Position numbers and translations under genes: made by a program
Shown here: piece after piece, positions 55,925 to 64,000 of the stretch
Position numbering within the stretch: position 1 is the stretch's first letter
Layout of the letters: each line of letters opens with the position of its first letter
Source of the DNA: Nevskia soli DSM 19509
GTDB lineage: Bacteria; Pseudomonadota; Gammaproteobacteria; Nevskiales; Nevskiaceae
Assembly: GCF_000711955.1 (NCBI RefSeq)
Contig: NZ_JONR01000015.1
Location: 1 to 64,000, forward strand
DNA: 64,000 nucleotides
Direction of reading: 5' to 3'
The notes under the pieces: model-generated
Database searches by the model: none
Told to the model about the DNA's origin: nothing
The model's input: only the letters and a program-made list of their open reading frames with translations

Positions 55925-56727
55925 TACTTGGCCTCCGTGGGCGCGTGAAGGGGAACGGTGAGGAAATCGGGTGCGGCCTGCTTCTTGGCGACCTTGAGCG
56001 CCGCCTTGATGTCTTCGCCGTAGCTGTTGTCACCCTTGAAGCTCTTGGAGTCGGCATCCCAGTAGCCGGTCTCCTTGCCATCGAGCGTCTGGTACTGCAG
56101 GGCGACGCGGCCGACGCGCAGGAAGTCGACCGTCTTGTCGCCGACCTTGCCCTGGTAGGATTCCAGGGTGCGGCCGTATTCCATTTCGATCTGGTAGGCC
56201 TCGACGATGCGGCGGAATTTCTCGGACAGCGAGACGTCGGCGCGGCCCATCATCTCCTTCAGCGTGGCGATGCGCTTGGCGCGCTCGTCGGCCAGGAAGG
56301 GCGTGTCGAGCTGCACGAACTGCTCGAGTGTCGACAGCATGTTGTCCATCAGCGGCAGCACGTCGCGGGCCGTGCCGTCGACCTGTCCGAGTTGGCGATT
56401 CAGGTCGGCCATCTCGTCGTTCTGCGACTTGACCTGCACCGCCATCTGATCGTTGTAGGTCTTCAGGCTGGTGGTTTCGGCCAGGGCCTGGCGGTACTCG
56501 GCCACCATGCTGGTGGCCTCGTCGTCCATCGCGTCGATGTGCTTCTGCGAAGCCTTGCCGGCCTGTTCGGTGCCGGCCTGCTCCTTGACGGTAGCCTCGA
56601 CCTTGGCGGGGGCGTCGGCGGGAGGAGCTGCCGCCGGTGCCTGTGCACCGGCGGAGCCGCATTGCACCGCGATGGCGCAAACCGCGGCGCGGATGATCCA
56701 GAGGGATGACTTTTTGAAGTCGTGCAT
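55924..56727 (-). CDS. DUF3450 periplasmic protein of TonB cluster
   Basis: 267 residues from ATG 56727; an in-frame ATG at 56760 is also possible. Signal peptide ending AGAQA, then long coiled coils (ASQKHIDAMDDEATSMVAEYRQALAE, QVKSQNDEMADLNRQLG) and a globular end with GRVALQYQTLDGKETGYWD. DUF3450 proteins sit beside TtpC-ExbB-ExbD-TonB sets in many gammaproteobacteria and are thought to help assemble the complex. 73 bp after receptor 1. Confidence 0.88.
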   Translation of the reverse strand: MHDFKKSSLWIIRAAVCAIAVQCGSAGAQAPAAAPPADAPAKVEATVKEQAGTEQAGKASQKHIDAMDDEATSMVAEYRQALAETTSLKTYNDQMAVQVKSQNDEMADLNRQLGQVDGTARDVLPLMDNMLSTLEQFVQLDTPFLADERAKRIATLKEMMGRADVSLSEKFRRIVEAYQIEMEYGRTLESYQGKVGDKTVDFLRVGRVALQYQTLDGKETGYWDADSKSFKGDNSYGEDIKAALKVAKKQAAPDFLTVPLHAPTEAK

Positions 56728-56800
56728 GGTGGCTTGTCTGTTCGTGGGTTCTTGCTTCATGGCTCGGTGCCGTGTCGTATCGGGAAGTCGGGAAGGGCGA

Positions 56801-59800
56801 TCAGAAATCGATCTTTGCCTTGAATTCGAAGTTGCGGGTCGGCATGGCCGAAACCAGCGTGCCGTTGGTATCGCCGATGCCGGCGCGGAAGTACTGGCGG
56901 TTGAGCAGGTTGAAGCCGCTGAGCGAGAAGTGGTAACGCGCCTTGTCGTACGCGAAGCCGGCATCGACGTTGGTCGTCGACGGCAGGCGCACGGTATTGA
57001 TGCGGTCCGCCCAGACGGCCTGGAAGTACTGGCCATCGGCGTGGAAGCTGAAGCCGCTGCCGATGATGTAGTTCATGTTGACGCCGTACTGGTGATCCGG
57101 AACGCCCACCACCTTGGTGTAGAGGCTGGCCAGCGGAGCCGGGATGTTGATGTTGGCCTTGCCGCCGTAGTCGAAGGCTTCCGCCGGGTAGAGCACGTTG
57201 CCGTTGGCGTCGGTCACGTCCTGGAATCCCAGCAGGCGCGCGCTGACGGTGATCGACGACACGCTGTTGTAGATGTAGTGCGAGGACTCCCAGAACGAGT
57301 AGGCGCCGACGTTGAGCTTGCGCGTGACCTGCCAGTGGATCTGGTTCTCCCAGCCCTTGGTGTTGGTGCTGGAGACGTTGGCGCTGGCGGTCGGGTCGGT
57401 CGGTGCGGAAATGTCCGTACGGGCCTGGATGAAGTACGAATCGGTGAAGGTCAGGGTGCCGTCGAGCCAACTGCCCTTGATGCCGGCCTCGCGCAGCTTG
57501 GAGGCGCCGATGTGGCCCGCCGTGCTGGTGATGACGCTGGTGGCCATGATGTTGTTGGAGTCTTCCAGCGCGATCGCCGACTTGGCGAGGGTCGCGTAGG
57601 GGCGCAGGCCGAACGGCAGCTGCTGCGACAGGCTGATGCTCCAGGAAGTGCCGTGGCTCCAGCCCATTGCCGCGCCCGAATTCAGGAACTGCGCGGAAAT
57701 GGGCTGATCGCTGGAGGCGATGGTCGACGAAGTGACCAGCGGATTGTTGGGCGTTTCGTTAAAGCGGCGGGCGTCGCCGCCGTGCGCCGAAGAACCGTCC
57801 CAACGACCACCGAGAACCACGTTGGTGTTCTTGAAGATGTCCACATCGAACAGCAGGCCGGCGCCGAAGTCGTTGTACCAGCTGGTGCGGTCGACGGTAT
57901 TCAGCGCGCCGGTGGCGTAGCTCGGGTTGTTCAGCGGATTGGCGAAGTTGTTGTTGGCCAGCTGCACATCGTTGCCCTGCGTGGCCAGCATGTCCTGGCG
58001 CCAGTCGAAGTCGCCGCCGGCGTCCTTGATCACCGCGTGGGTGACGCGATAGTTCAGGGAGCCCAGGGTGTTGACCGCGAGCCAGCTCGGCAGGTATTCC
58101 TCCGGCAGTGTGTGCGTGGCGGTGAATTTGTCCTCCAGCGAGTGCTGGGTCAGGTATTCACCGTAGGGCAGGTAGGAGTCCTTGGTCGCCTCGACGTTAT
58201 CCGACAGCATCTGATTCTTCATCGTGAAGTTCGGATCCTTGTCGTCGATCATGTCGTAGTAGCCGAGGTACAGCACGGCGTTCTGCAAGCGCTCGAACGA
58301 GCCATCCTTGTGGTAGTTCGGATGGGCGTAGCCGGTGGTGCGCGGATCGAGCACGTTGCCAACCGGCAGCCAGCCTGACACGGGCTCCGGGCCGCCGACG
58401 CCCTGCGCGCGCAGCCGGCCGGTGGGATCGGCCTCCGGGTGGGCGACCAGGTAGTTGTACATCGACTGCGGAATACCCTGGACCTTGGGGAAGTGGCCGG
58501 GCCGCAAGAACTTGCCGGTGACCGGATCGATCGGCCACTGGAAAGTCTGGTTGAGCGGTTGGTTGTTGACTGTCGCCGTACCCGCGGCAACGCTTCCGTC
58601 CAGCAGCTTCAGGCTGGTGACCGAGTAGGGCTGGGCGCAGCCGCCTTGCTGCATGCCGCCGGGAATAGGCGTCATTGCCTGGGAGGAGACGGTGGCGGCG
58701 GAAGCGCAGGTTCCCGCGGTGGTGCCGCTGTCGCTGCCCAGCGGCGAGTTGATGTGGATCTGGCGGAAGCCGACGGTGTTGTAGTTGCTCGGGTTGTAGA
58801 TCTGGCCGGTGTAGTTGGGGTTGGTCGCCGGATTGTTGAATACGCGCAGATCGACCAGCGGACTACCGGTGATGTACTTGTTGCTGCTGATCAGATCCTG
58901 GGTGACGCGGTTGACGAAGGCGCCGGAGGTCTGCGAATTCTGGTACTGCACCCCGCTCTCGATACGGAACGGGCCGATGGCATTGTCGACGGAGTTGGTC
59001 GCCTGCAGGATCTTCTGCTTGGCCTTCACTTGGTCGACGAAAGTGTTGGAATCCTCCAGCAGGCCGAACACGTAGTAGCCGCCCTGCTTGCCGAGCACAT
59101 CCAGCGGACCGCCGACGCCGATCTGCGCTTCCGCCTTCTGATAGGAGCCGACAGTGCCCTGGGTGAAGCCGGTGACGTCGGACAGATACGCCCCGTTGAC
59201 GGCGCGCCCCGACTTCGGCGTCTCGTTGGCGTAACCGCCCATTTCCCCCATGCCGTAGATCGGCGAGGGCGGCCCTTCCACGACTTCGAGCGATTCGAGA
59301 CCGTTCAGGTCGGTGCGCTCGTGGCCCTGCATGGTCAGGCGCTTCATGCCGCGCCAGTACACGTCGGCCTGGATGCCGCGGATATTGATGCCGCCCTGCA
59401 AGCCGTAACGCGTGGTGGTGTAGGTGCCGGGCACCGCGCGTGTCAGGTCTTCCACCTTGGAAATGCCCAGCGTATTGAGCTGATCCTGGTCGAGGAAGGA
59501 CACCGAGCGCGGGGTTTCCAGGATCGGCTTGGAAAAGCCGATCGAGGAGCCGCTGCTTGGATTCGAGATCGCCGTCAGCGCATCGGCGTTGACGCTCAGC
59601 GTCGACAGTTCCGACGCATTCTTCGGCGTCGCCGCCTTTTGATCACCTCCGGGCGTGGGAACCAGCATCGCCGGCGCCTGCGGGGCGGACCCTCCCGCGT
59701 CCGTGCCCTGCGCCATCGCGAGTGCCGGTATGCCGAGCGCGACAAGGGTTGCCGCCAGCGGCATCGCCAGCACGCTGCTGACGATCTGCGGAAGCGTTCC

Positions 59801-59830
59801 AACATCGATACCTGTTCTGCTGCTGCGCAC
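56801..59830 (-). CDS. TonB-dependent outer-membrane receptor 1
   Basis: 1009 residues from GTG 59830 with GGGAG 5 nt upstream. Signal peptide (about 1-42, ALAMAQ), a plug domain starting near residue 95 (ETPRSVSFLDQDQL, GGINIRGIQADVYWRG, LEVVEGPPSPIYGMGEMGG), and a large barrel ending in a terminal Phe (FKAKIDF). Long extracellular loops fit a sizeable ligand. No STN domain. It heads the operon that continues through the TonB genes into the amidases. The shared element lies 64 bp upstream of its GTG. Confidence 0.93.
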   Translation of the reverse strand: MRSSRTGIDVGTLPQIVSSVLAMPLAATLVALGIPALAMAQGTDAGGSAPQAPAMLVPTPGGDQKAATPKNASELSTLSVNADALTAISNPSSGSSIGFSKPILETPRSVSFLDQDQLNTLGISKVEDLTRAVPGTYTTTRYGLQGGINIRGIQADVYWRGMKRLTMQGHERTDLNGLESLEVVEGPPSPIYGMGEMGGYANETPKSGRAVNGAYLSDVTGFTQGTVGSYQKAEAQIGVGGPLDVLGKQGGYYVFGLLEDSNTFVDQVKAKQKILQATNSVDNAIGPFRIESGVQYQNSQTSGAFVNRVTQDLISSNKYITGSPLVDLRVFNNPATNPNYTGQIYNPSNYNTVGFRQIHINSPLGSDSGTTAGTCASAATVSSQAMTPIPGGMQQGGCAQPYSVTSLKLLDGSVAAGTATVNNQPLNQTFQWPIDPVTGKFLRPGHFPKVQGIPQSMYNYLVAHPEADPTGRLRAQGVGGPEPVSGWLPVGNVLDPRTTGYAHPNYHKDGSFERLQNAVLYLGYYDMIDDKDPNFTMKNQMLSDNVEATKDSYLPYGEYLTQHSLEDKFTATHTLPEEYLPSWLAVNTLGSLNYRVTHAVIKDAGGDFDWRQDMLATQGNDVQLANNNFANPLNNPSYATGALNTVDRTSWYNDFGAGLLFDVDIFKNTNVVLGGRWDGSSAHGGDARRFNETPNNPLVTSSTIASSDQPISAQFLNSGAAMGWSHGTSWSISLSQQLPFGLRPYATLAKSAIALEDSNNIMATSVITSTAGHIGASKLREAGIKGSWLDGTLTFTDSYFIQARTDISAPTDPTASANVSSTNTKGWENQIHWQVTRKLNVGAYSFWESSHYIYNSVSSITVSARLLGFQDVTDANGNVLYPAEAFDYGGKANINIPAPLASLYTKVVGVPDHQYGVNMNYIIGSGFSFHADGQYFQAVWADRINTVRLPSTTNVDAGFAYDKARYHFSLSGFNLLNRQYFRAGIGDTNGTLVSAMPTRNFEFKAKIDF

Positions 59831-59893
59831 GTTGTCTCCCAATGTTGATGAGGCTGCTCAAGCCGAGGTTGTGAGCAAGCCTTCCTTACATTG

Positions 59894-59922
59894 AGACGGC
59901 AGATCGCCGACACCCCCTACCT
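59894..59922 (-). promoter_or_regulatory. Shared element, site 1 (receptor 1 operon)
   Basis: Minus strand AGGTAGGGG (59922-59914), 15 nt, CGTCT (59898-59894). Perfect match, 64 bp before the GTG of receptor 1. It is placed to drive the entire receptor-TonB-amidase operon. Confidence 0.82.
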
Positions 59923-60036
59923 TGCAAAGTTCAGCAATTGAATGTTTCGGCGATCAAGGCGCGAATAGGTTGATGCAGGCGCTGACGAACGCCGTCAGAA
60001 GTCGGGGTGCGCGGTGGAAAGCCCTTCGGCGGCGGT

Positions 60037-63009
60037 TCAGAAATCGACCTTGGCGGAGAAATCGATCCGACGTCCCGGAAGGACGGTGGCCATGTTGTCG
60101 CTGGCGTCGGTGCTGCGCGCCCGGAAGTACAGCTCGTTGTTGAGGTTGTAGCCGTTCAGCTTGAAGTGCCAGCGGTCCGCATCCCAGCTGACGCCGGCGT
60201 TGACCACGATGGACCGCGGCAACACGGTGGTCTGGGTGCGATCGAGGAAGGCGGACGACAGGAAATTGCTTCCCGCGTGAATGCCGAAGCCCGAAGCGAA
60301 GCTGTAGCTCAGGTTCAGGCCGAACTGCTTTTCCGGATCCCCGGTCCTCTTGGCGAACTGGGCGAGCAGTGCGGCAGGAATGTTCATCTGCGTGCGGCCG
60401 CCGTAGAGAAAGGCTTCGGCCGGATAGATCACGCGGCCGCTGGCGGGATCGACCACGTCCTTGAAGCCCAGCTGGCGGGCATTGAGCTCCACCACTTCCT
60501 GGCTGTTCTGCAGATATTTGGAGGACTGGAACAGCGCATAGCCGGATATATCGAATCTCGATAGCGGCACCCATTTGAACTGGGTTTCCCAGCCGCGTGC
60601 GAGCGAACTGGTGCGATAGGCCGATCCGGTGGGATCGCTGGGCGGCGAGATATCGGCCCGGGTTTGCTGATACACAGCGCTGGAAACAAACAGATTGCCG
60701 CCGAACAGGCTGGCCTTGATGCCGGCCTCCTTCAGCTTGGAGCCGCCGATATAGCCCCCCGGCGCCCTGACGATGGGGACGCTGACGATATTGTTGATGT
60801 CCTCCAGCACATTCGATGAATGCGCCAGCGTCATATACGGGCGCACGCCGTAAGGCAGGCGCTGCGACAGGCTGATGCTCCAGGATGTGCCGCTGTCGTG
60901 GCCGTTGGCCCGGTCCTCGGGGATGGTCCCTCCGGCATTTCCCAGGGTGCCGGTCGATTGGTTGAAGCGTTGGTAATTGACGCTGTCGACCGTCGAGCCG
61001 TCCCAGCGCCCGCCCAACAGGAGATTGGTGTTTTGCAATACATCCACATCCAGCATGCCGCCGACGCCGAACTGATCGTAGGCGCTCTTGCGGTTGATGG
61101 TGGCCGGTGCCCCGGTGTCATAGGATGGATTGGTGACCCAGTTCCAGAAGCTGGTGTTGGGAACCAGCGTGCCGGAATTCGCTCCCATTACATCCTGGCG
61201 GTAGTCGAAGTCGTCGCCAGAGCTGAGGATGGCGGCGCGGGTCAGGCGATAGTCGAGCGAACCGATGGCATTGACGCGCAGCCAGGCCGGCAGCAGTTCG
61301 GCCGGCAGGCGGCGCGTCACGATGAACTTGTCCTCGATCGCGTGCATGTCGAGGAATTCCCCGTATGGCAGGTACGAGTCCTTGGTCTGCCCCAGGTTGT
61401 CCAGGAAGATCTGGTTCTTCATGGTGAAATTCGGATCCGCGTCGTCGACCAGATCGAAGTAGCACAGCCACAGGTCCGCGTCCTGCATCCGTTCGAAGGC
61501 GCCGTTGCGGTGCCAGTCCACCCTGGTATACCCGGTGGTGCGCGGATCCAGCACGAAGCCGATCGGTAACTGTCCCGAAGTCGGCAGGGGGCCGCCCACG
61601 CCCTGAGCGCGCAGCAAGCCGGTCGGATCGGCCTCCGGGTGTGCGTTGAGGTAGTCCATCATCGTCTGCGGAATGCCCGCGATCACGGGAAACCGTCCGA
61701 CCTGATAAGGCTTGCCGGTGGCGTCGGTGGGCCAGGGGTAATTCTGCAGCAGCGGCTGGTTGCCCGGGGTGATGGTCCCCTTCACCGGTGAATTCTGCTG
61801 CATCTCCAGAAAACCGATGCGTCCGTCGCCGTTGGAGTCCAACTGTGCCAGCGGCATGCCCTGCACATAACGTCCGCCGTTGATCAGGCTCTGCGTGACC
61901 CGGTTCATATAGGAACCGGAGGTCACCGAATTCTGATATTGCATGCCCGTTTCCATGCGGAACGGTCCCACGAAGTTGTTCAGGCTCGAGCTCGCCTGCA
62001 GCAACTTCTGCCGCACCCGGACCTGCTCGACGAAGTCGCCGGAGTCCTCGAGCAGGGCGAAGATGTAATAGCCACCTTGCCGGCCGCCGATGGAGTAGGG
62101 CGCGCCGACGCCGGCCTCGAATTGTGTTTTCTGGTACGAGCCGATGGTGACCGCGCCGGACCCCTTCAAATCCGTCAGGTAGGCACCGGACAGGGCGCGC
62201 GCCGACTTCGGCATCAGATTGGTGTAGCCGCCCATATTGCCCATGCCGTAGATCGGTGAAGGTGGCCCTTCGACGATCTCGATCGAATCCATGGCGTTCA
62301 GATCGGTGCGCGCATGGCCCTGCATGGTCAGCCGCTTCATGCCGCGGAAGTACACATCGGAGGCCACGCTGCGCACATTGATCCCGCCTTGAAGATCGTA
62401 GCGCGTGGTGGTGAAGGTGCCCGGCACCACGCGCAGGATGTCCTCGATGGTCGCGATGCCCTGGCTGGTCATCTGATCGCTGCGGATCGAAGACACGGAC
62501 CGCGGTGTTTCGAGCAGGGGTTTGCTGAAACCCAGCGCGAAGTTGCTCGGCTGCGTCGCGGTGGGCGGCAGACTCTCCACCACCGTGATGTCGTTGAGAA
62601 CCACGACATCCCCATGCTTTTTCGAGGCTGTGGCGGCATGCGGGCTTTCGGGGGGCGGCACCGGCCGGGTGCTTGCCGTGTCGGTGGCGGGAGCGTTCAG
62701 GATGACTGTCTTGCTGTTGACGTACTTCCAGGACAGCCCCGAATTGGCCAGCAGGTGGTTGAGCGCTTCGGCAGTCGGCATCGGGCCGGTCACACGAACC
62801 ACCCGCTTTCCCTCCACGGTTGCCTGGTCGTAGGCGACCTGCAAGCCGCTCTGTTCGCCGAAGCGGTCCAGCGCGTCCGCCAGCTTTCCAGCCGGGATAT
62901 CGAATTCCATGACCGTTGTGGCCGATTCCGCCCGTGATGGACTTACAAAAACCAGCGCGGCCGAAGTCGCAACGAGGCAGGCCGCCATGAATCTTCCGGA
63001 GACCGTCAT
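60037..63009 (-). CDS. TonB-dependent transducer with STN domain (receptor 2)
   Basis: 990 residues from ATG 63009; the frame is open to 63351, so a longer start cannot be excluded. Signal peptide (AALVFVSPSRA), an STN/secretin-type signalling domain (about 30-105: FDIPAGKLADALDRFGEQSGLQVAYD, LNHLLANSGLSWKYV), a linker, a plug (SKPLLETPRSVSSIRSD, VEGPPSPIYGMGNMGGYTN) and a barrel ending FSAKVDF. The STN domain means it can signal to a FecR anti-sigma factor when ligand binds. Paralogue of receptor 1 in plug and barrel. A FecR gene end lies 840 bp upstream. Confidence 0.93.
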   Translation of the reverse strand: MTVSGRFMAACLVATSAALVFVSPSRAESATTVMEFDIPAGKLADALDRFGEQSGLQVAYDQATVEGKRVVRVTGPMPTAEALNHLLANSGLSWKYVNSKTVILNAPATDTASTRPVPPPESPHAATASKKHGDVVVLNDITVVESLPPTATQPSNFALGFSKPLLETPRSVSSIRSDQMTSQGIATIEDILRVVPGTFTTTRYDLQGGINVRSVASDVYFRGMKRLTMQGHARTDLNAMDSIEIVEGPPSPIYGMGNMGGYTNLMPKSARALSGAYLTDLKGSGAVTIGSYQKTQFEAGVGAPYSIGGRQGGYYIFALLEDSGDFVEQVRVRQKLLQASSSLNNFVGPFRMETGMQYQNSVTSGSYMNRVTQSLINGGRYVQGMPLAQLDSNGDGRIGFLEMQQNSPVKGTITPGNQPLLQNYPWPTDATGKPYQVGRFPVIAGIPQTMMDYLNAHPEADPTGLLRAQGVGGPLPTSGQLPIGFVLDPRTTGYTRVDWHRNGAFERMQDADLWLCYFDLVDDADPNFTMKNQIFLDNLGQTKDSYLPYGEFLDMHAIEDKFIVTRRLPAELLPAWLRVNAIGSLDYRLTRAAILSSGDDFDYRQDVMGANSGTLVPNTSFWNWVTNPSYDTGAPATINRKSAYDQFGVGGMLDVDVLQNTNLLLGGRWDGSTVDSVNYQRFNQSTGTLGNAGGTIPEDRANGHDSGTSWSISLSQRLPYGVRPYMTLAHSSNVLEDINNIVSVPIVRAPGGYIGGSKLKEAGIKASLFGGNLFVSSAVYQQTRADISPPSDPTGSAYRTSSLARGWETQFKWVPLSRFDISGYALFQSSKYLQNSQEVVELNARQLGFKDVVDPASGRVIYPAEAFLYGGRTQMNIPAALLAQFAKRTGDPEKQFGLNLSYSFASGFGIHAGSNFLSSAFLDRTQTTVLPRSIVVNAGVSWDADRWHFKLNGYNLNNELYFRARSTDASDNMATVLPGRRIDFSAKVDF

Positions 63010-63711
63010 GCAGTTGAAGGCGGTCACCGCATCCGCGTTCGCTCGCGCAATGATCTTGTGCAAGGCGGGCAGCGAGTTGCAACGCGCCAATTCCGGAAGC
63101 GGCTGCGGATGTTCCCGCTCCGCGCGTTCCGCTTGACTCTCGTGCGATGCCGTCGTCGGCCGGTACGACCGGCTTGATGAAAGCTGTAGGTACGGACTAT
63201 TCGCCGGCCAATCGATTGTGCCGCCCGCTGCATGCATCGTGCGGACTTTGGGAATCTTGAACGGATGCTGAAATGTCATCGCGGCGGCGTTGTGAAGGTC
63301 GTCGATGCGCCTGTCGGCGTCCTTCTGAGAAATCCCCGGTAATCCAGTCAAACAGGCGCAGGGCTATCCCCCATTGATCGGCAAGCTGTATAAAGTCCCC
63401 GGTCACACAATGAATCATTGCAATATTGAAAAGTCGCCAGCGGAGCTGGATGGATTTCATCCCCGGCTGCGGATGCGGGTTTCAAAGCCCACATAGGCAG
63501 CTATGCAATATTCAGACCTCTACCGTCTTGAAGGCTCATTGCTTCAGGCGTCCCCCGGTCGCACGGGCAAGCCTGCGGCCGTGGTGCCTACTCAAGGACG
63601 GGTGACGCGGTGCACGTGCCATCAATGCCCCTGCTGCCGGTGTTCGTTGATATTGTTCCCAAGGCCGGCGGCAAAATCCGCCCCTGCGCTTGCGCGCATG
63701 GACACCCTATA
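63010..63711. other. Long leader upstream of receptor 2
   Basis: About 700 bp between the shared element (63712) and the chosen receptor 2 start. The receptor frame is open to 63351. Beyond that I see no supported gene. Either the leader is long or the receptor has an N-terminal extension. Confidence 0.35.
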
Positions 63712-63740
63712 AGACGGAGATTTCGCGCAATACCCTACCC
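63712..63740 (-). promoter_or_regulatory. Shared element, site 7 (receptor 2 leader)
   Basis: Minus strand GGGTAGGGT (63740-63732), 15 nt, CGTCT (63716-63712). Two mismatches in the first block, identical spacing. It lies about 110 bp after the FecR stop and points to receptor 2. Confidence 0.55.
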
Positions 63741-63848
63741 GGAGATACGGAACGACATCCGTCGGCAGGGCGCTTCTCGGAAGGGGAAACGACTGCGCCC
63801 GGTTGCCGGGCGCTCATGCGGATGCGAATGACGCCGGGGTGTCGAAGC

Positions 63849-64000
63849 TCAACCGCCCTGGCGCGGAAACAACATGATTTCCTGCCCCGCGTCGACGGCG
63901 CGGACCGGCAGCACGGCGACCAGCGCCGAGACCGTAAGCGCGCTGTCGCCCATGATGAAGCTGCCGCTGACCGGCAGCTGGGCGAGGGCGGGATCGGCGA
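63849..64000 (-). CDS. FecR-type anti-sigma regulator, C-terminal end (partial)
   Basis: The last 49 or so codons before a TGA at 63851-63849. They read DPALAQLPVSGSFIMGDSALTVSAL, then VAVLPVRAVDAGQEIML. The LPVSGSF...L..L...LPVR pattern is that of the C-terminal end of FecR proteins, the part that contacts the STN domain of the cognate receptor. The rest, and most likely a FecI-type sigma gene, lies beyond the right edge of the window. Confidence 0.72.
   Translation of the reverse strand, partial: ADPALAQLPVSGSFIMGDSALTVSALVAVLPVRAVDAGQEIMLFPRQGG

Noticed and set aside
63503..63831. Short plus-strand frames near the right edge
   Set aside because: Cys-rich but unstructured translations overlapping the shared element, with no ribosome site that I trust.

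Overview
The window looks like chromosomal DNA of a high-GC gammaproteobacterium. Evidence is a yggS / pilT / pilU block next to rplM-rpsI, a Vibrio-TonB2-type energy-transduction operon, and strong GC bias that opens long spurious frames opposite most real genes. A member of Nevskiales/Solimonadaceae or a relative of Xanthomonadales would fit, but no gene here fixes the genus.

Layout: (1) 1-245 is a nested palindromic repeat. (2) 256-5505 is housekeeping: yggS, three twitching-motility retraction ATPases in a row (pilT, pilU, a second pilU-like gene), then rplM-rpsI. (3) A tRNA-Gln and terminator precede a 3.3-kb AT-richer block (about 5973-9303) bounded by 18-bp inverted repeats. It carries an unknown gene, an IS1-like transposase, an AAA ATPase and a small basic protein. 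(4) An MHYT-domain hybrid sensor kinase (9526-12243) is followed by a five-gene ABC export operon with HlyD adaptor, double ATPase, two permeases and NodT-type outer-membrane factor (12.8-19.4 kb).

(5) From 19.7 kb to the right edge, all genes but one (ogt) lie on the minus strand and form a large amide-hydrolysis and uptake locus. It has 12 apparently intact amidase-signature (AS) enzymes, each with Lys, cis-Ser and Ser catalytic residues and a Sec or Tat signal, plus two decayed AS relics. It also has an acetamidase/formamidase-type enzyme, two paralogous TonB-dependent receptors (one with an STN signalling domain), a dedicated TonB-ExbB-ExbD-ExbD-TtpC-like-DUF3450-TPR complex, and the tail of a FecR-type anti-sigma factor. 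Accessory genes are a JmjC/cupin oxygenase, an orphan membrane-fusion protein, a repeat-bearing lipoprotein, a truncated mprF and a polytopic membrane protein.

The main new observation is a shared DNA element at seven places in this region: AGGTAGGGG, 15 nt, CGTCT, read on the minus strand. Spacing is identical at all seven. The element precedes receptor 1, three amidase/lipoprotein transcription units, the MFP, the JmjC leader and the receptor 2 leader. Its form (-35-like block, fixed spacer, CGTC-type -10) suggests promoters of one ECF sigma factor, probably the FecI partner of the edge FecR. My reading is a single cell-surface-signalling regulon: a receptor senses and imports an amide-containing compound, and a battery of periplasmic amidases breaks it down. 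The substrate cannot be read from sequence. Resemblance of one amidase group to Stenotrophomonas peptide amidase makes peptide amides or lipopeptides plausible.
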